DNA from: Methanobacterium sp. ERen5
Lineage (GTDB): Archaea > Methanobacteriota > Methanobacteria > Methanobacteriales > Methanobacteriaceae
Assembly: GCA_024167805.1 (NCBI GenBank)
Contig: CP099988.1
Coordinates: 711,001-775,000, forward strand
Direction: 5' to 3'
DNA: 64,000 bases
In this document: positions 49,046 to 59,087 of the stretch, piece after piece
Layout of the letters: the number at the start of each line of letters is the position of its first letter
Position numbering within the stretch: position 1 is the stretch's first letter
Program-made: the position numbers and the translations under genes
Notes under the pieces: generated by a model
The model's input: only the letters and a program-made list of their open reading frames with translations
The model's database searches: none
Told to the model about the DNA's origin: nothing

Positions 49046-49621
49046 TTAAATACACATCCCCAATTTATGGGCCACTATCATTTTTATATCATCATGAACC
49101 TTTTTTATACCATTATTCGCATTTACGACCATGAAATTTTGATGATCCGCGAGTTTTAAATATTTATTTGCAGTGGATGCTAGAAAATTTTGCTCCTCAA
49201 AGCTGTCCATGCCATCACACCGAGATACTGCAGTTTCAGGGTTAATATCTAATAATATAACAAGATCAGGTTGTTTTGCATGTTTGTTTATTTCAGCTAT
49301 CCATTCTGAATCATTTTGGTATACCATACTAGAGTAAAAACTACGATCACTTATCACGATCTTAGCCAGAGCTTCTGCTTCGGTTATATCCCTCATTAAA
49401 ACTGTTCTATCTGCTGCAAAGAGCAGAGCAAGTGTTATCTGAAAATTTTCATTGATGGCATCAGGATTTTGAAGCAATTTCCTTATTAATTTACCTACTT
49501 CATTATCAGTTGGTTCAAACACTCTTAAAACGTCTATCCCACATTTTTTAATCCAAGTTTCAAGTAACTTGATCTGGGTTGTTTTTCCTGATCCATCGAT
49601 TCCTTCCAAACAGATGTACAT
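49046..49621 (-). CDS. tmk: thymidylate kinase
   Basis: dTMP to dTDP. 191 residues. P-loop ICLEGIDGSGKTTQIKLLE, DR(Y/F) region ISDRSFYSSMVYQ, and LLDINPETAVSR as lid side. Complete; the upstream sequence AAGGAGAGAAAATTT gives the site. A second gene with the same fold lies at 51746. Confidence 0.93.
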   Translation of the reverse strand: MYICLEGIDGSGKTTQIKLLETWIKKCGIDVLRVFEPTDNEVGKLIRKLLQNPDAINENFQITLALLFAADRTVLMRDITEAEALAKIVISDRSFYSSMVYQNDSEWIAEINKHAKQPDLVILLDINPETAVSRCDGMDSFEEQNFLASTANKYLKLADHQNFMVVNANNGIKKVHDDIKMIVAHKLGMCI

Positions 49622-49877
49622 AAATTTTCTCTCCTTATGGATTTTAGTATTTCAAGCCATATATTATTATTCAAGGTTTCAACTTCAGTTCTCCATATGA
49701 ACCTCCAAGTTTGAAACCATAAAATATGGTTGATTCTTTGCAAATTTTGTAGGTTAAGTGTTGTTTAAAAAGCATACGGATTTTTAAATATTCCATCCAA
49801 CTCCAAATATCATGTTGAATGGAGAGTTTGAGTTTTAGCCTATGTAACCCACCAACCCATCCCTACTTAATAAAAAC

Positions 49878-50264
49878 TTATTTTGAGTTAATTTTCTGTA
49901 ATATTGCATCAACCTCGGGTTTAAGATATTCTGGACAGGGGATGTAAGGTTTTGAATACGCCATTCCAAATCTGGTTATTTGGTTGGAAATACTTTTCTT
50001 TTTACGGTTTAATTTACAGCCAATTTCTGGCGCTGTTAATCCTTGCTTGTAATAGATCCAAATTTTCCAGACTTCTTCATTGGTGTAATGTTTAACCCCT
50101 TTTCTGCAGCTTTTCAATTTCATTTTGTGAAGTTTCATTGACAGTGCCGTGTAGGATCTACCTTTAAATAGTTTTGATCGGTGAATTTCCCCTAAACTCA
50201 GACCTTTTTCATTAACTAATAGCTCTAATCTGATTTCTTCGTTTAACCTCCAAGGTTTTCCCAT
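49878..50264 (-). CDS. putative helix-turn-helix DNA-binding protein
   Basis: About 128 residues. ATG 50264 follows AGGAGGGGTGATTTGT. Two Myb/SANT-like helical units appear: one from EIRLELLVNEKGLSLGEIHR to SYTALSMKLHKM, and one from YTNEEVWKIWIYYKQGLTAP to KKKSISNQITRFGM. Both have the x-x-W/L-x-G-L-S/T-x-x-E-I pattern of short HTH proteins. Basic overall. Likely a local regulator; target unknown. It overlaps the end of the gene at 50270. Confidence 0.65.
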   Translation of the reverse strand: MGKPWRLNEEIRLELLVNEKGLSLGEIHRSKLFKGRSYTALSMKLHKMKLKSCRKGVKHYTNEEVWKIWIYYKQGLTAPEIGCKLNRKKKSISNQITRFGMAYSKPYIPCPEYLKPEVDAILQKINSK

Positions 50265-50269
50265 ACAAA

Positions 50270-50488
50270 TCACCCCTCCTGGATTTGGATACGATAATAG
50301 CCCTTGGAGCAAGTTACGTACACCACCGTAGAATTTTTCAAATCATTGTATTTTTCAAAAACAGGATATGTGACCACGTCCACTGGTAAGGCTTGTTCCG
50401 GATAAAATTTGACTATCATAGTTTGATCTGCTTTTAAACACTGTGCAACTTCATTTAACGAACCACCGCAATAGTTCTCAGAAATCAT
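50270..50488 (-). CDS. small hypothetical protein upstream of the HTH gene
   Basis: 72 residues: ISENYCGGSLNEVAQCLKAD, then VKFYPEQALPVDVVTYPVF and VVYVTCSKGYYRIQIQEG. Three Cys are spread out. Site GGAGGTTTAATAA. Its stop overlaps the ribosome-binding site of the HTH gene, so both are translated from one message. Not recognised. Confidence 0.65.
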   Translation of the reverse strand: MISENYCGGSLNEVAQCLKADQTMIVKFYPEQALPVDVVTYPVFEKYNDLKNSTVVYVTCSKGYYRIQIQEG

Positions 50489-50648
50489 TTATTAAACCTC
50501 CTTTTTTTCATTTAATCCATATAATTCAAAAAGAATTTAAAATACTGTAATCTGCTTTGTACGCCACAAAAACTGTTAGTATCAAAATCCTAGGGGTTAA
50601 TCAAACCATTCCATTGTCTCAAAATAGATAGATTTAATTAAAAAAGTT

Positions 50649-50755
50649 TTAGTCAGTTATAGAATTTTTGTTCGTTTGAGAAGTAATCAGATATTCAAGA
50701 AAATTATGTGCATGTAAATTTTCTAAAGCCCAATACTGCCTCTTTCAAAACCCAT
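50649..50755 (-). CDS. possible 35-residue protein, one frameshift
   Basis: GAGGTGAAAATCTA precedes an ATG at 50755. With one base restored in the run at 50725-50727 it reads GFERGSIGLLENLHAHNFLE then YLITSQTNKNSITD, stop 50649. The good ribosome-binding site and sensible protein speak for it; no family is known. Confidence 0.4.
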
Positions 50756-50869
50756 TAGATTTTCACCTCAAAAATTTTTGGTAGTTATATTCTGTTTTGG
50801 CATTCTAAAATTGGTTTGACAAACTCTAAAAAAGGATTCAAAAAGATTAATAGGATATTGGAGATAACC

Positions 50870-51049
50870 ATGGGTTTAAAATTGTTAAAAAAAATAGGTA
50901 GGAGTGTTAATTGGATCCATATTCAACTAAAAAAAATTGTTGTTTGGAAGATTTTAATTGAACAAACCAAATTAAACATTTTTTTATTTCCAGAAAACAT
51001 CAAATATCAACTACATTGGATATTTTTAAGAAAATGGTTAAATGTTTAA
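50870..51049 (+). CDS. doubtful small basic protein
   Basis: ATG 50870 after GGAGATAACC, reading GLKLLKKIGRSVNWIHIQLK and ending IFLRKWLNV, 59 residues. It is rich in Lys, Ile and Trp and could be an amphipathic peptide. Nothing else supports it; it precedes the polyprenol kinase by 18 bases. Confidence 0.25.
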   Translation: MGLKLLKKIGRSVNWIHIQLKKIVVWKILIEQTKLNIFLFPENIKYQLHWIFLRKWLNV

Positions 51050-51067
51050 ACGAACTTCATAAGTTAC

Positions 51068-51724
51068 ATGATTTCTAGTGACGTCACAGGATTAATACTG
51101 GTTTACAGTTACGTTGCTTTGATACTGATAGTATCTGAAAAAGTATTGGGAAAGTACACCACTTTCAGCAGGAAATTCTTGCATATCATGGTGGGAAACG
51201 TGATCTTCATACTTCCATTTTTCACTGATCAGTTTGTGATAACATTTCTTGCAGCAGCCCCCTTCGTGGTTCTGACATTTTTGATAAGCCCATATTCCCC
51301 TGTGAAAATTAATGACAAGATTTCAAGCTCGGGTCATGGTATGGGACTTGTTTACTATGCAATATCCTGGACAGTGTTGGCATTCTTCTTCTATGACCAA
51401 CCATGGATCATTGCTGTTGGAATTGCAGCCATGTCTTATGGAGATGGGTTTGCAGCTTTAGTTGGTGAAAGGTATGGTAAACATAAATTTAAGATTTCAA
51501 GCGACACCAAGAGTGTGGAAGGATCCCTTGGAATGTTTCTTGTACTAGTGGTTAGCTTGTTCATTGTCCTGATCTACTTCAACGTCACCGTACCAAGCCT
51601 GCTAGTTATACCTTGTGTGGCCATTACCGCCACAATTTTTGAAGCAGTTACCCCGAAAGGATTGGATAATTTAACTGCATGTTTTGCAGCGGTGGGAGTA
51701 TTTATTTTAACCACCACATTGTAA
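51068..51724 (+). CDS. polyprenol/phytol kinase-like membrane protein
   Basis: 218 residues with about seven hydrophobic segments. Conserved features of the SEC59/VTE5-type CTP-dependent lipid kinases: SRKFLHIMVGN, AMSYGDGFAALVGERYGKHK and KSVEGSLGMF. Probably phosphorylates an isoprenoid alcohol for lipid or glycan carriers; the substrate is not known. Followed 21 bases later by a thymidylate-kinase-like gene. Confidence 0.8.
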   Translation: MISSDVTGLILVYSYVALILIVSEKVLGKYTTFSRKFLHIMVGNVIFILPFFTDQFVITFLAAAPFVVLTFLISPYSPVKINDKISSSGHGMGLVYYAISWTVLAFFFYDQPWIIAVGIAAMSYGDGFAALVGERYGKHKFKISSDTKSVEGSLGMFLVLVVSLFIVLIYFNVTVPSLLVIPCVAITATIFEAVTPKGLDNLTACFAAVGVFILTTTL

Positions 51725-51745
51725 TTTTAGAATAGGAGAATTTTT

Positions 51746-52331
51746 ATGCGTTTCATAGTGGTTGATGGTTTAGATGGTTCAGGAAAGGACACACAAGCAA
51801 AACTGATAGCTGAAAAATATCTAGCAAATGGTGAATCGGTGATTATACGTTCCCATCCCTCTGAAGATAATCCCTACGGAATAATGGCTAAAAAAGCACT
51901 TTTAGGTCATGGTAAAATTGACCATATTATGGCATCTGTTTATTATGCTTTAGATGTGATCAGATCTGTTCGGATATACAAAAAAAGTGCTGATAATGTG
52001 ATAATGGTACGTTATCTGATGGGTGTGGCTTACTTGCCAATGCCCATTGCGAGTTTACTGTACAAATTTTTCATCACAGTACTTCCTAGTTCTGAATATA
52101 TGTTCTTCCTTGATGTTGAACCCGATGTACTGATGGAAAGATTATCAGCTCGAAGTGAAAAGGAAATGTTTGAAAATCCAAAGGATCTCATGAAAGTTCG
52201 AAAAAAGCACTGAAATTAACTGCAGGTTGGCACATAATAGCTAATGGGCAGTCCCTAGAGAATTCCCAGAAAAAATAGCTGAAATTTTGGATGACTTGGA
52301 TAAAAAAAATCTTTCCCTGAAGAAAATTTGA
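51746..52331 (+). CDS. thymidylate-kinase-like P-loop kinase, two frameshifts
   Basis: P-loop VVDGLDGSGKDTQAKLIAEK with Asp in place of the usual first Thr after Lys, then IIRSHPSEDNPYGI, and VIMVRYLMGVAYLP where the usual D-R is replaced by V-R. The second half reads FLDVEPDVLMERL. Losses are in A6 (52201-52206) and G3 (52246-52248). The corrected end is DDLDKKNLSLKKI, 195 residues. It differs enough from the true tmk at 49046, and is paired with a lipid kinase, that another nucleotide or lipid substrate is possible. Confidence 0.75.
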
Positions 52332-52393
52332 AAATGTGAATTTTAATTTGTTTCTAATCCCCATTCTCGGGGAAAGATATTATAAAAAAATAT

Positions 52394-53287
52394 TTAGGAA
52401 TTTAGGGACTTTTTGACTTTAGCATCCAAATTATCTGCATAATGGAGTGCAAGTGCCTCTGGTGTTTTTGGATCAACTGATGAGCCCCATCCCAAATTAA
52501 CATCACCATGATGACTCAATATCATGTGCAATACTTTAAGAGCCAGTTCCCTTGGAGTTTCAAGGGAATTTAACTTTTCTTGAACCATTTCACACGATAG
52601 GTACATGTGATCCAACATGTTTCCTTCGTAGGAGTATCCTATAATTCCATTGCCGTAGGTGTAGGTTTTCATTTTACCTAAATCATGTAACAGTACCCCC
52701 GTGTAGAGAAGTTCCCAATCAAGATCTGGGAACAGTTCAGTTGTTGTTTTACACAGCTTTAAAACTTCGACTGTGTGATCCAACAAACCACCTTCGTAAT
52801 TATGATGATGCACTATTGCTGCAGGGGCTTTTGAAAATTGTTCTATAAACTCTTCATCCGCAAAGAAGGAATTTAAAAGGTTTTTTAGGTCCTTGTTTTC
52901 CATGTCCTCTATTGTGGTGGCTATTAATTCTAGGGATTCCTTCACATCATTTTCTGAAACTCTTACAAAGTCTTCATTTTGGTAGTCTGTTTCATCAAGT
53001 TCTGTAATACTGTTTATCACCATATTAAACCTTCCAGAACCACTGGGAAATTCATTTATTCTGCCTTTTACTAGGCAGACACTACCCAAATTAATTTTAT
53101 TATAACTTTCTTCAACATCTTGAAATATTCTTCCATCAAATTGACCTGTTTTATCTGTCAAAGTCACATCAAGATATTGGTTCCCACTTGCAGATGTTTT
53201 GATTAGCTTGTCTGAAACTGCAAATTTTGTTTTTACGGATCTGGCGATGTTCAAATTTTTTATGAAATCTTTTTCATTTTTAGGCAT
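52394..53287 (-). CDS. OB-fold/HD-domain 3'-5' exoribonuclease-like protein
   Basis: 297 residues, YhaM-like. The OB-fold N-terminus (LDVTLTDKTGQFDGRIFQDV and CLVKGRINEFPSG) binds nucleic acid. The HD phosphohydrolase domain has HHHNYEGGLLDHTVEVL, LLHDLGKMKTY, HMILSHHGD and LALHYADNLDAK. YhaM trims RNA and DNA 3' ends. Intact. Confidence 0.87.
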   Translation of the reverse strand: MPKNEKDFIKNLNIARSVKTKFAVSDKLIKTSASGNQYLDVTLTDKTGQFDGRIFQDVEESYNKINLGSVCLVKGRINEFPSGSGRFNMVINSITELDETDYQNEDFVRVSENDVKESLELIATTIEDMENKDLKNLLNSFFADEEFIEQFSKAPAAIVHHHNYEGGLLDHTVEVLKLCKTTTELFPDLDWELLYTGVLLHDLGKMKTYTYGNGIIGYSYEGNMLDHMYLSCEMVQEKLNSLETPRELALKVLHMILSHHGDVNLGWGSSVDPKTPEALALHYADNLDAKVKKSLNS

Positions 53288-53485
53288 TTTAAACTTCCAT
53301 TTATGATTTGGATATTATTGTTTCTTTCAAATTATTTATTACTTTTCAATCATGTTTCCTATTTTCAGAAAATATTATCTGAAAAAAGCCAATATAATTA
53401 TTTATATCTTATTTAATCCCCTGAATTGAGGAACATAATGATATAAACTCAAGGATCCGAATAAAATTTTAGTTCTTGTAATTTA

Positions 53486-55039
53486 ATGGATGGTGTGCAG
53501 TTTTTGGCTGACAAAATGGATAAGGGCTGGATTACTTTAATTATTGTTACCCTATCTATTTTCACAATAGTGATTGATAAAACTTTCATGAACGTTGCAA
53601 TCTCCTCTCTTATCCATGATCTTCACACAAATATTGGGACTGTTCAAATTATCATTGCCACTTACTCACTTACAATGGCCAGTTTAATGCTTGTAGGTGG
53701 CCGAATACAAAATATTCTGGGCCGTAAACGTACCTTTTTAACAGGAGCTGTAATCTATGGTGTTGGAACCATAGTTGCGGCCTTGAGCATTAACAGCACC
53801 ATGCTGCTTTTGGGCTGGTCAATTATGGAAGGTGTTGGAGCTGCTTTAATGATGCCCGCCACCACATCCATCATATCTGGAACTTATGAAGGTGAAAACA
53901 GAGCCTTTGCACTGGGAATAACAAGTTCAATGGCTTCGGGAGCAGGAACTGTGGGACCAATAATTGGAGGTTTTTTAACCACTTTTTACAGCTGGAGATA
54001 TGCATTCGGATTGGAACTCATTGTTATTATGGTGATAATAATTTTCTCCGGTGAAATTTCTGTTTTTCCCCCAGATATGGACTGGTCTCAACTCAATATT
54101 GTGGGTGCTGTGAACTCTGCAGCAGGTATATTCTTGTTTGTGCTGGGTATTTTAGTTCTGAACGACCCCAATAATTGGTACTGGGCATTTATCCTGATTA
54201 GTGTTGGAATTTTACTCATGATAATCTTCTATTTGAACCAGAAAAGTAGAATAAATAAAAATCAAACACCCCTGGTAGATGTTAGTTTGTTTAAAGATCG
54301 TGGCTTCAGTTTGGCAAACATTACACGTTTCATCATGAACTTCACAATAGGCGGTGTTCTGTTTATTATTCCAGTCTATGTTCAGTCTGATCTGGGTGCA
54401 AATCCTCTTACTACGGGTCTAAGTCTGATTCCAATGAGTGTGGCAATTTTTGTCATGTCATCGATGGCAGGAAAATTGTCAAAAAGAATACAACCCAGAT
54501 ATATTCTGGCAATGGGTGCTCTGGCTGCCATTATTGGAAGTGTTTACCTTACATTGATTTTCAATCCCTACACAACCATCATTGATATGGTTCCAGGGAT
54601 ATTTATGTTGGGCGTGGGTATGGGAATTGTTTTTCCTCATTCTGCCAACGAAATATTCTTTGCTGCAAGGAAGGAACAGCAGCCAGATGCATCAGGAATT
54701 ATGAATACTGGTATTAATTTAGGTTCCTCCCTCGGAACTGCTATACTCGGACTCATACTAATTTTAGGAGGGTTCAGTAGTGTTGGTTTGGCAGCAAACA
54801 CTGGACAATCCACAGGTGTTCAAGACAATATTCTGGGTGTGCATGAGCTAGTTGAGAAATTTGAACATCAAAATTATCCAACTGAAAATATGCCTGTGGA
54901 TATTCAGAAGGTTAACACCATGAAAACTGCGTTTAATCTAATAACCATTATCCTTTTAGTCAGTTTGATTATTTCATTCTTCATACCACGGCATAAAACT
55001 AAAAAAGAACAGGGCGGTTGTGTAAGTTCAAATATTTGA
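53486..55039 (+). CDS. MFS drug exporter, DHA2 (EmrB/QacA) family
   Basis: 517 residues with 14 predicted membrane helices, the DHA2 number. Motif A-like GGRIQNILGRKRTFLTG, motif C-like GAGTVGPIIGGFL, and a DKTFMNVAISSL start characteristic of H+/drug antiporters (motif D1). Exports organic cations or other toxic compounds; substrate unknown. Convergent with trmO, one base apart. Confidence 0.9.
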   Translation: MDGVQFLADKMDKGWITLIIVTLSIFTIVIDKTFMNVAISSLIHDLHTNIGTVQIIIATYSLTMASLMLVGGRIQNILGRKRTFLTGAVIYGVGTIVAALSINSTMLLLGWSIMEGVGAALMMPATTSIISGTYEGENRAFALGITSSMASGAGTVGPIIGGFLTTFYSWRYAFGLELIVIMVIIIFSGEISVFPPDMDWSQLNIVGAVNSAAGIFLFVLGILVLNDPNNWYWAFILISVGILLMIIFYLNQKSRINKNQTPLVDVSLFKDRGFSLANITRFIMNFTIGGVLFIIPVYVQSDLGANPLTTGLSLIPMSVAIFVMSSMAGKLSKRIQPRYILAMGALAAIIGSVYLTLIFNPYTTIIDMVPGIFMLGVGMGIVFPHSANEIFFAARKEQQPDASGIMNTGINLGSSLGTAILGLILILGGFSSVGLAANTGQSTGVQDNILGVHELVEKFEHQNYPTENMPVDIQKVNTMKTAFNLITIILLVSLIISFFIPRHKTKKEQGGCVSSNI

Positions 55040-55040
55040 T

Positions 55041-55444
55041 TTAGTCTATTGTATCAATTTCTGGCCAATAGGGTTTGATATCCAGTAAAGGTGAACCATC
55101 CCATGCATCAAGCCATCGAACAGTGATCTGGTTATCATCAATATCCACAACTTCCACCAGACAAAATCCTATGGGATTAGGCCTTACAGGAGCTCTGGTT
55201 GAAAACACCCCCGTTCCTCTGTTTTTCCATGGGGCACAACCTTCAGTTGGTTTCGAGTAGCATGATCCTGCCAGTAAAATATCATGTAATGACTGTGTAG
55301 ATCTATACCTTCGATTCCGTCCATGTACTTTTTGTAGACAGTCAAAACACTTGTTTCATTTGAATAACGGCCTTGGCGGGGTGAATTATTTTTGTTTGTG
55401 TAGGGTGATCTGATAATTCCAATGGGTTCAAGTTTTATATCCAT
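55041..55444 (-). CDS. trmO: TrmO-like tRNA t6A methyltransferase, one frameshift
   Basis: UPF0066/YaeB family, SAM-dependent N6-methylation of t6A37 in tRNA. Start KLEPIGIIRSPYTNKNNSPR, with HSHYMIFYW. After the C5 run (55208-55212 on plus, six needed) the frame continues VFSTRAPVRPNPIGFCLVEV, then WLDAWDGSPLLDIKPY, the family signature. 134 residues after restoring one base. Its stop abuts the MFS gene stop. Confidence 0.9.
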
Positions 55445-55456
55445 ATCTTAACACCT

Positions 55457-56299
55457 TCATATATGAAGTAGATTCGTTACAATGGGAGATCCCAGGGCAA
55501 ATGCCATGAAAACTATTCCCATTCCAATTTTAATTTGTTTAGAAACTTTCCTAGTGTTTTCAACAGACTGATCCCTTAATGTTGAAATTGCGCAGGATAA
55601 GAATAGGTAAATTGCAACTAACATCACTATGAGGAAGATGATATTAAAAATCCCAATGAAGTAAAGGATTGGGCTGGTTAAACTGGCAATTAACATGAAT
55701 GCAGCTGCCACTATGGAAGATTTTCTCATACCATACTTGATTGGAAATGTGGAAGCTCCTTCCACACTGTCCCCCTCAACATCCTCCATGTCCTTGACAA
55801 TTTCCCTTGCCATGGTCATTAAAAATGCATACACTCCCAGGATAATTGATAGTTCCACTGCGTTTAGGACAACTCCTCCAAAAACAAAACATAATCCAGT
55901 TAAAAATGCGATACTTAAATTTCCAACTAGGCATGAGGTTTTAAGTCGTTTAGCATAAAGATACATAAGAATTGCACTTAAAACAACTATCATTCCAGGT
56001 ATAATTCCAATAATAAATGCCATTATACTAGATAACACAAATAGAGAGACAGAATAGATTAAAGCTGTTTTTAAAGCTATTCTACCAGAAGGTATTGGCC
56101 TTTCTGGTTTGTTTATTGCATCAATTTTATGATCGAAGTAATCGTTGATGGCATTCCCAGCCCCTGTGAATATGAAAACAATGATACAAGCCACAATTAC
56201 GGCCATGGTGAAGTTTCCACTTATCAATGCCACGAGTAATACTGCTACAACCCCCATTAGGGCGTTGAAAGGTCTTAAAATTTCTAAATACGCATTCAT
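55457..56299 (-). CDS. ubiA: UbiA prenyltransferase (archaeal lipid synthesis)
   Basis: 280 residues, about nine membrane helices. First Asp motif NAINDYFDHKIDAINKPERP (about 49-68), second DMEDVEGDSVEGASTFPI. It matches the digeranylgeranylglyceryl phosphate synthase type that adds the second geranylgeranyl chain in archaeal membrane lipids. Exact substrate inferred from family. Intact. Confidence 0.9.
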   Translation of the reverse strand: MNAYLEILRPFNALMGVVAVLLVALISGNFTMAVIVACIIVFIFTGAGNAINDYFDHKIDAINKPERPIPSGRIALKTALIYSVSLFVLSSIMAFIIGIIPGMIVVLSAILMYLYAKRLKTSCLVGNLSIAFLTGLCFVFGGVVLNAVELSIILGVYAFLMTMAREIVKDMEDVEGDSVEGASTFPIKYGMRKSSIVAAAFMLIASLTSPILYFIGIFNIIFLIVMLVAIYLFLSCAISTLRDQSVENTRKVSKQIKIGMGIVFMAFALGSPIVTNLLHI

Positions 56300-56428
56300 T
56301 ATTTACACCATTTCTTCTACTATTTTTATTCTGTTGTTGAACCCTGCTTTTATCATTATGCATTTTTTGTAAATAATCCAATAAATTTTAAGGGTCGGCA
56401 GCTTATATTAAAATAGAGGAAAACCCAC

Positions 56429-59087
56429 ATGGCAATAAAAGAGATACCCGAATTACTGGCACCGGCAGGTTCATTAAATTCATTAATAGCTGCTGTTAAT
56501 GCTGGAGCTGATGCTGTTTATATTTCTGGTAAGAAATTTGGTGCCAGAAAGTTTGCATCCAACTTCACTAAAGAAGAGATGATGGAAGGTTTGAAATTTG
56601 CCAAACTCAGGAATTTTAAGGTTTACATTACTGTCAATACCCTGATGAAGGATTTTCAACTTAAATCTGCCATTGAATACATTTTTGGCTCTACAAAAAT
56701 GGTGCAGATGCCATCATTGTCCAAGACTTGGGCCTTGCCAGATTATGCAGGGAACTCATCCCAGAAATGAAGCTGCATGCATCAACACAACTAACCATTC
56801 ATAATAGTGCGGGAGTAAAATGGGCCGGAAAGTTTGGTTTTAAAAGGATTGTGTTAGCTAGAGAACTTAAAATTACCGAAGTTAAAGCTATTGTTGAAAC
56901 TGCATCCAAAAACAGAGTGGAAATTGAAATATTTGGGCACGGAGCACTTTGTTACTCCTACTCTGGCCAGTGCTTATTATCTTCATTTATTGGTGGAAGA
57001 AGTGGTAACAGGGGAGTTTGTGCACAACCCTGTAGAAAGGCTTATAAATTAGTCAACGGAAAAAAGGACGAATATGATAGGCCCATTGAAACTCATACAT
57101 CAGATATTAGTGATAAATTTCTGTTATCTACCCAAGATCTCTGTGTTTACAGTCAGTTGGAAAAAATTATTGGATCCAACATAAACTCCTTAAAAATTGA
57201 AGGCAGAATGAGATCCCAAGAGTACGTGGGAATAGTAATTAATATCTACAGAAAAGCTCTTGACTCGTTGAAATACGGAAAATGGAGTTCAAACAAGGAT
57301 AACTTGTCTAAACTAATGTTAGCATTCAACAGAGGATTCAGTTCAGGATATCTCCTGAAATCTGATCGCGAAACGATTATGGGGCGTGATACACCTGGAA
57401 ACAGGGGGCTTTACATTGGAGATGTGGTGGGCTACAGCAACAAAACCAAAATTGTTACAGTTAAACTTAAAAACCGATTCAAAATTGGGAAGGGTGATGG
57501 TGTGGTATTTAAGGCTTCAAACCAAACTATCCAAACCAAAAAACACCGAAAAGAAAGTATGCTCAATGATGGTGCGCCCGTTGGTATGGCCATAGAAGAA
57601 GATCCTGTTTACAAGGGAAATTTATTAACATTTAAGGTTAAAAAACCATTAAATAAAAATTCTATGCTTTATTTGACCCGTTCTTTAACTTTGAATTATG
57701 AAGCATCTGATATTATCAAAAATGTTAGAAATCCATCCGTACCCATGGACATGGTGGTTTCATTGGATGTCAACATGGCTGTAAAAATCAATGGGAGTTT
57801 CCAGGGACTGGATGGCCATAAACACTGTTTAACAGTTATTTCAGATTTTAAAATGGAAAATGCCATTAATAAACCATTAACCAACGACAAAATCAGTGAT
57901 CAATTGAATAAAACTGGAAAAACAAATTTTATGATCGGAAAATTAGATATTGATATTCCTGAAACCCTTTTCACACCCATAAGCAATCTTAACAAAGTTC
58001 GCAGAGATTTTTTGAAGCCGCAGAAGCTGAGTTAATGAAAACATTCAAACCAAGTGAAAATGAGGTTGTAAAGGTTAAAAATAGGATCAAAGAAAAAACG
58101 AACAAATTACAATCCCCAGGATCACCCTCTAAATTTTTGTCAAACCATTCTTGTGTGCTTGGCGCATACTTAGATTCTGTAGATGGTTTGAAGGGTGCCT
58201 TGGAAGGCGGAGTTAGAAGAGTGTACTTCGAGCCGGTTGTGGGTAATAATTTGGTGAACTGCACTTTAAAATCATCCAAATTTTCAGAAGATGAAAAAAA
58301 CCAAATATCTTCCCAATTAATGCATGCCAATAAACTCTGCCAAGAATTTGGAGCTGAATTTATCTGGAAGTGGCCGCAAATAACCCCTGACAGTTTAATT
58401 CATAAATTCTTAGAAGTTCTAGGATCCATCTCTGAAATCAGCGAAATTATGGTTGATGGTCATGGTGCGGGTGAAGCATTGAATTCTATGGATGGAGTAA
58501 GTCTATCCTGTTCTGGAGGTTTTAATGTGTGGAACAAAGAAACATTAACGACCCTTTCAAGAAATTATGGCGTGATTACAGTTTCTCCAGAACTTTCAAG
58601 GGAAGATTTGAAAAATCTTGTTGTGGGATCCCGAGTTAATGGTGTTGAAAATCCCTTAGAGATGGTTGTACAGGGAAATTTGGATGCACTAATATCTCGA
58701 GACTGTCTCATGGAAGTAGTCTCTGAAAATTTAGATGATAAAGATCGTGATTTTTGGGGTATTGAGGATGAAAAAAACCATATTTTTCCAGTTAAAATTG
58801 ATTTAAATGGAAATACACATATTCTTAATTCTGTTGAGCTTTGTTTGATTGATCATGTCAAAGAATTGATAGATATGGGAGTGAGTGGTTTGGTTATGGA
58901 CATGAGAACTAAGGGATATGAATATTCCAAGGAGATGAGTTTGGTGTACGGTGCCCAACTGAATCATGTCTTATCTAGAAGCGATTCCAAGAAAATGCTT
59001 AAACAATTTAAATCTCGAATAAAAACAATTTCCACCGGCGGCATAACAACGGGAAACTATTTGAAGGGAGTTAAAGATGTTCAATAA
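56429..59087 (+). CDS. peptidase U32 family protein, two frameshifts
   Basis: One gene of about 886 residues seen as three frames. The N-terminal U32 domain has ELLAPAGSLNSLIAAVNAGA, DAIIVQDLGLARLCREL, LHASTQLTIHNSAGVKW, VLARELKITEV, and FGHGALCYSYSGQCLLSSFI then RSGNRGVCAQPCRKAY (conserved Cys cluster). Breaks are in T5 (56682-56686, six needed) and T6 (58008-58013, seven needed). The second correction turns a stop into RRDFFEAAEAELMKTFK and adds 350 residues that extend the U32/DUF3656-type region. Bacterial members act in tRNA hydroxylation or ubiquinone synthesis; the archaeal role is unknown. Confidence 0.87.

Larger units (their letters stand above)
50489..51067. other. intergenic region with possible very small genes
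   Basis: No large gene. Two weak candidates are listed: a 35-residue minus-strand frame at 50649-50755 and a plus-strand frame at 50870-51049. The remainder is AT-rich. Confidence 0.35.

Noticed and set aside
58035..59087. Separate gene downstream of the U32 peptidase
   Set aside because: Its first residues are preceded in another frame by a continuous protein sequence once one T is restored, so it is the C-terminal part of the U32 protein.
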